Assembly: GCA_007135385.1 (NCBI GenBank)
Contig: SLIY01000493.1
Span: 1 to 6,519 of the forward strand
Reading direction: 5' to 3'
Length of the DNA stretch: 6,519 bases
Source of the DNA: Leptolyngbyaceae cyanobacterium CSSed165cm_216
GTDB lineage: Bacteria; Cyanobacteriota; Cyanobacteriia; Phormidesmidales; Phormidesmidaceae
Position 1 is the first letter of the stretch. Every line of letters begins with the position of its first letter. A program made the position numbers and the translations under genes. Below are positions 4,627 through 6,519 of this stretch, piece by piece. The notes beneath the pieces are model-generated. The model was not told where the DNA came from, made no database searches, and saw nothing but the letters and a program-made list of their open reading frames with translations.

Positions 4627-6147
4627 TCACCCCTTCAACGCCTGGGCGATCGCATCCACCACCCGGGACACTTCCGTAATTTCTAACCCATCCACCTGCA
4701 TCGCCTGCCCCTTGGGAATGATCGCCCGCTTAAAGCCCAGCTTGGCAGCCTCCTTCAGTCGCAATTCCATTTGGGAAATCGGGCGCACCTGTCCCCCTAG
4801 ACCAACTTCGCCAATCAGGACCAATTCTGGGTCCACCAGGCGATCGCGAAAACTAGCCGCCACCGCAATAGCAATGCCTAGATCGGCGGCGGGTTCTCCC
4901 ACGTTCAGCCCCCCCGACGAGGCCACGTAGGCATCCAGCTTGGATAGGGGAATGCCCACCCGCTTTTCTAGCACCGCCAGAATTTGCAACAGCCGGTTGA
5001 ACTCTATTCCCGTGGTCGACCGCCGGGGAGAGCTATAGCTGGTGGGGCTAACCAAGGATTGCAGTTCCACCACTAGGGGACGGGTACCTTCGCAGGCCAC
5101 AATGGTGGCAATACCCGGGACCTGCTCGTCCCGATTGCCCAAAAACAAGGCCGAGGGGTTACTGATTTCCGCTAACCCCCGATCGACCATTTCAAAGACC
5201 CCCAGTTCGTGGGTAGCGCCAAACCGATTTTTGACCGAACGCAGTAGGCGGTGGCTGGCAAAGCGATCGCCCTCAAAGTACAGCACCGTATCCACCAAGT
5301 GTTCGAGCACCTTCGGCCCCGCGATCGCCCCTTCCTTAGTCACATGACCCACAATAAACAGGGAAATGTTAGACCGCTTCGCCAACTGCATCAGCGCCGA
5401 GGTACATTCCCGTACCTGAGATACGGATCCAGGAGCTGAGGTTAACGCTCCATAGTACAGGGCCTGAATACTGTCGATCACCGCCACCGTCGGCTGTAAC
5501 GACTCCAGCTCCATCAAAATCGTTTCCAAATCGATCTCCGGCAGCAAAAATAACTGCCCCGCTTCAGCAGACGCTGGTTCTGTAAGATCGGTCGCCTGCT
5601 TACCCTTCACCTCTACCCTCTTCACGCCGCCCTCTCCCCCTCTCCCTTCCCCCTTCTGCCTTCTGCCTTCTGCCTTCTCCCTTCCCCCTTCCCGGCCCAG
5701 CCGCTGCCAGCGCAGCTTCACCTGCTGCCCCGACTCTTCCGCACACACGTACAGCACCCGCTGCTGGGTGGCCAACTGGGCCGCCACTTGCAGCAGTAGG
5801 GTTGATTTACCGATGCCCGGATCGCCCCCCAGTAGCACCAAAGACCCAGGTACAATACCACCGCCCAGCACCCGATCCAGTTCCCCATAACCTGAGGGCA
5901 GCCGCGCCTGGGGATGTTCCTGAATTTGCTCGAGGGTCATGGCGAGGCGGGGTTGGCGAGGGGCCGTTGGTTTGCCGCCAATACTACGACTACGAACCGC
6001 CCCAGGCAGCCGGGTGCCCGTCTCCTTAGCTGGCTGCACCTGCTCTACCAGGGAATTCCAGCTGCTACAGACTGGACAACGCCCATAGTATTGAGACGAT
6101 TCGGCCCCACACTGGTTACAGACAAAAATTGACCGAGACTTTGCCAT
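4627..6147 (-). CDS. radA: DNA repair protein RadA (Sms), with low-complexity insertion
   Basis: RadA is a RecA-like, DnaB-type ATPase that promotes branch migration and processing of recombination intermediates in the cytosol. The 506 residues hold a C4 zinc ribbon (Cys10, Cys13, Cys24, Cys27), Walker A GGDPGIGKS (107-115), Walker B VAVID (221-225), the RadA-specific KNRFG motif (306-310), and a C-terminal Lon-protease-like domain (about 340-506) containing GGLNVGEPAADLGIA. All key residues are intact. It is longer than E. coli RadA (460). The excess is mainly residues 151-197, between VKLRWQRLG and LFLLPEIDLE, a Gly/Glu/Arg/Lys-rich segment encoded partly by a heptamer array at 5633-5695. 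The ATG at 6147 is preceded only by a weak GAGA. It is divergent from rpaB across 297 bases; radA next to rpaB is a pairing I recall from other cyanobacteria but cannot verify here. Confidence 0.97.
   Translation of the reverse strand: MAKSRSIFVCNQCGAESSQYYGRCPVCSSWNSLVEQVQPAKETGTRLPGAVRSRSIGGKPTAPRQPRLAMTLEQIQEHPQARLPSGYGELDRVLGGGIVPGSLVLLGGDPGIGKSTLLLQVAAQLATQQRVLYVCAEESGQQVKLRWQRLGREGGREKAEGRRQKGEGRGGEGGVKRVEVKGKQATDLTEPASAEAGQLFLLPEIDLETILMELESLQPTVAVIDSIQALYYGALTSAPGSVSQVRECTSALMQLAKRSNISLFIVGHVTKEGAIAGPKVLEHLVDTVLYFEGDRFASHRLLRSVKNRFGATHELGVFEMVDRGLAEISNPSALFLGNRDEQVPGIATIVACEGTRPLVVELQSLVSPTSYSSPRRSTTGIEFNRLLQILAVLEKRVGIPLSKLDAYVASSGGLNVGEPAADLGIAIAVAASFRDRLVDPELVLIGEVGLGGQVRPISQMELRLKEAAKLGFKRAIIPKGQAMQVDGLEITEVSRVVDAIAQALKG
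5630..5653 (-). other. G-quadruplex motif inside radA
   Basis: On the coding strand four G runs of 5, 3, 5 and 3 are joined by loops AA, AGA and AGA, meeting the usual G3+N1-7 definition. It encodes about residues 165-173 of the low-complexity insertion. The same purine-rich stretch contains several Shine-Dalgarno-like cores. Confidence 0.6.
5633..5695 (-). repeat. Heptamer minisatellite within the radA coding frame
   Basis: The block divides into nine consecutive 7-base units. Three are exact TTCTGCC on the plus strand (5654-5660, 5661-5667, 5668-5674) and the flanking units are degenerate (TTCTCCC, TTCCCCC and similar). Nine heptamers make 63 bases, which is 21 codons, so the reading frame is preserved. 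It encodes about residues 152-172, and three units produce AEGRRQK. Confidence 0.85.
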
Positions 6148-6444
6148 AGTTCTCTTTACCGATTGCCATACAATCCGCCTGCACCGGCCCCTTACACAGG
6201 GACTGAGATAGACGCAACCGCCGTAATAAACCTTAAAAAACCCTGAATTGCAGCCCCTATCGCCCTTAACCGTGAATCAATAACAAATACACTAGCGTCT
6301 GTTTGCCGCCTACCCTGAGTCAGCCCACCCTTCTGCCGTTTAGCTGTGCTTTACCCGATGCGATCGCGACGTAACTATTTAGCTTTCAAAAGTTAATCAT
6401 TAAACGTTGAGATTTCTATAGAATATGACGTTATGTAGGGAGCC
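6148..6444. other. Divergent intergenic region, radA / rpaB
   Basis: No RNA gene or full-length ORF is supported in these 297 bases. On the plus strand TTAACC (6276-6281) and TACACT (6298-6303), 16 bases apart, are a weak promoter candidate that would give a leader of about 135 nt. TAGAAT (6419-6424) is a closer -10-like box without a -35. A HIP1 site lies at 6360-6367 and an 11-bp palindrome at 6393-6403. I found no clear RpaB-binding HLR1 direct repeat. Confidence 0.6.
6393..6403. promoter_or_regulatory. AT-rich palindrome upstream of rpaB
   Basis: TTAAT and ATTAA flank a central C. It is centred 47 bases before the rpaB TTG at 6445 and 21 bases before a -10-like TAGAAT, a usual place for a regulator site. 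AT-rich palindromes of this length arise by chance, so this is only a candidate. Confidence 0.25.
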
Positions 6445-6448
6445 TTGA
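6425..6448 (+). other. Possible upstream mini-ORF overlapping the rpaB start
   Basis: ATG at 6425 opens seven codons (MTLCREP) ending in TGA at 6446-6448. The stop overlaps the rpaB TTG start in TTGA, the geometry of translational coupling. A start-stop ATGTAG (6433-6438) lies in the rpaB frame just upstream. The mini-ORF itself has only a weak GAGA 12 bases upstream. Confidence 0.35.
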
Positions 6449-6519
6449 GAACCTTGGAAAATCATAAAGAAAAAATCTTAGTCGTTGACGATGAAGCCAG
6501 CATTCGGCGCATCCTCGAA
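6445..6519 (+). CDS. rpaB: OmpR-family response regulator RpaB, N-terminal fragment
   Basis: Twenty-five residues are visible before the window ends. The segment LENHKEKILVVDDEASIRR followed by ILE is characteristic of cyanobacterial RpaB (Ycf27), including the Asp15-Asp16 acidic pair of the receiver domain. The phosphorylated Asp and the winged-helix DNA-binding domain lie outside. RpaB is an essential regulator that works with the kinase NblS/Hik33 in high-light and redox responses and binds HLR1 sites. No ATG is usable: the frame is closed by TAG at 6436-6438. The candidates are TTG at 6445, with GGGAG (6438-6442) only 2 bases upstream, or TTG at 6454, 11 bases from the same GGGAG, giving MENHKEKI. 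I annotate 6445 because of the TTGA overlap, but 6454 is also possible. Confidence 0.88.
   Translation, partial: MRTLENHKEKILVVDDEASIRRILE

Noticed and set aside
4411..4686. Plus-strand open frame of 91 codons
   Set aside because: It is made of palindromic and tandem-repeat sequence, runs antisense into radA, and has a low-complexity Pro/Ser/His product with no Shine-Dalgarno.
5633..5710. Frameshift or pseudogene in radA at the repeat
   Set aside because: The insertion is in frame and the motifs on both sides are intact, so the gene should be functional.
5042..6132. Several plus-strand open frames opposite radA
   Set aside because: radA is unambiguous on the minus strand with all motifs intact; these are antisense shadows.
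6148..6444. HLR1 autoregulatory site for RpaB
   Set aside because: I looked for the paired TTACA-type direct repeat on both strands and saw no convincing match.

Overview
The window is chromosomal DNA from a cyanobacterium. The octamer GCGATCGC (HIP1) occurs at least 11 times in 6.5 kb. The right-edge gene reads as the N-terminus of the cyanobacterial response regulator RpaB. Heptanucleotide tandem repeats of the kind known from cyanobacteria lie in and beside radA. The genus cannot be fixed from this alone.

Layout, left to right. 1-298 (minus) is the 5' part of bioA (biotin synthesis). 299-621 is a divergent intergenic region with a candidate promoter and a self-complementary leader. 622-1287 (plus) encodes an unrecognised secreted, acidic, Ala-rich helical protein and ends at a strong intrinsic terminator (1383-1418). 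1586-1765 (plus) is a 59-codon small ORF with a perfect Shine-Dalgarno. 1805-3628 (minus) encodes a 607-residue DUF900-like alpha/beta hydrolase with an internal membrane hairpin. 3897-4172 (minus) is a dithiol glutaredoxin (grxC). 4173-4626 is a gene-free stretch rich in inverted repeats, ending in tandem heptamers and a G-quadruplex motif that touch the radA stop codon. 4627-6147 (minus) is radA, complete, with a low-complexity insertion encoded by a heptamer array. 6148-6444 is the divergent radA/rpaB intergenic region. 6445-6519 (plus) is the start of rpaB, with a non-ATG start and a possible overlapping upstream mini-ORF.

The genes do not form one pathway. They are mostly housekeeping or stress functions: biotin synthesis, thiol redox, recombination repair and light-stress transcriptional control. 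The spacers are long, so most are probably transcribed independently. I found no defence system, CRISPR array, mobile-element gene, tRNA or rRNA. The less ordinary content is the repeat-driven remodelling of radA and its 3' flank, the leader at 501-560, the two unrecognised small or secreted proteins, and the rpaB start region.
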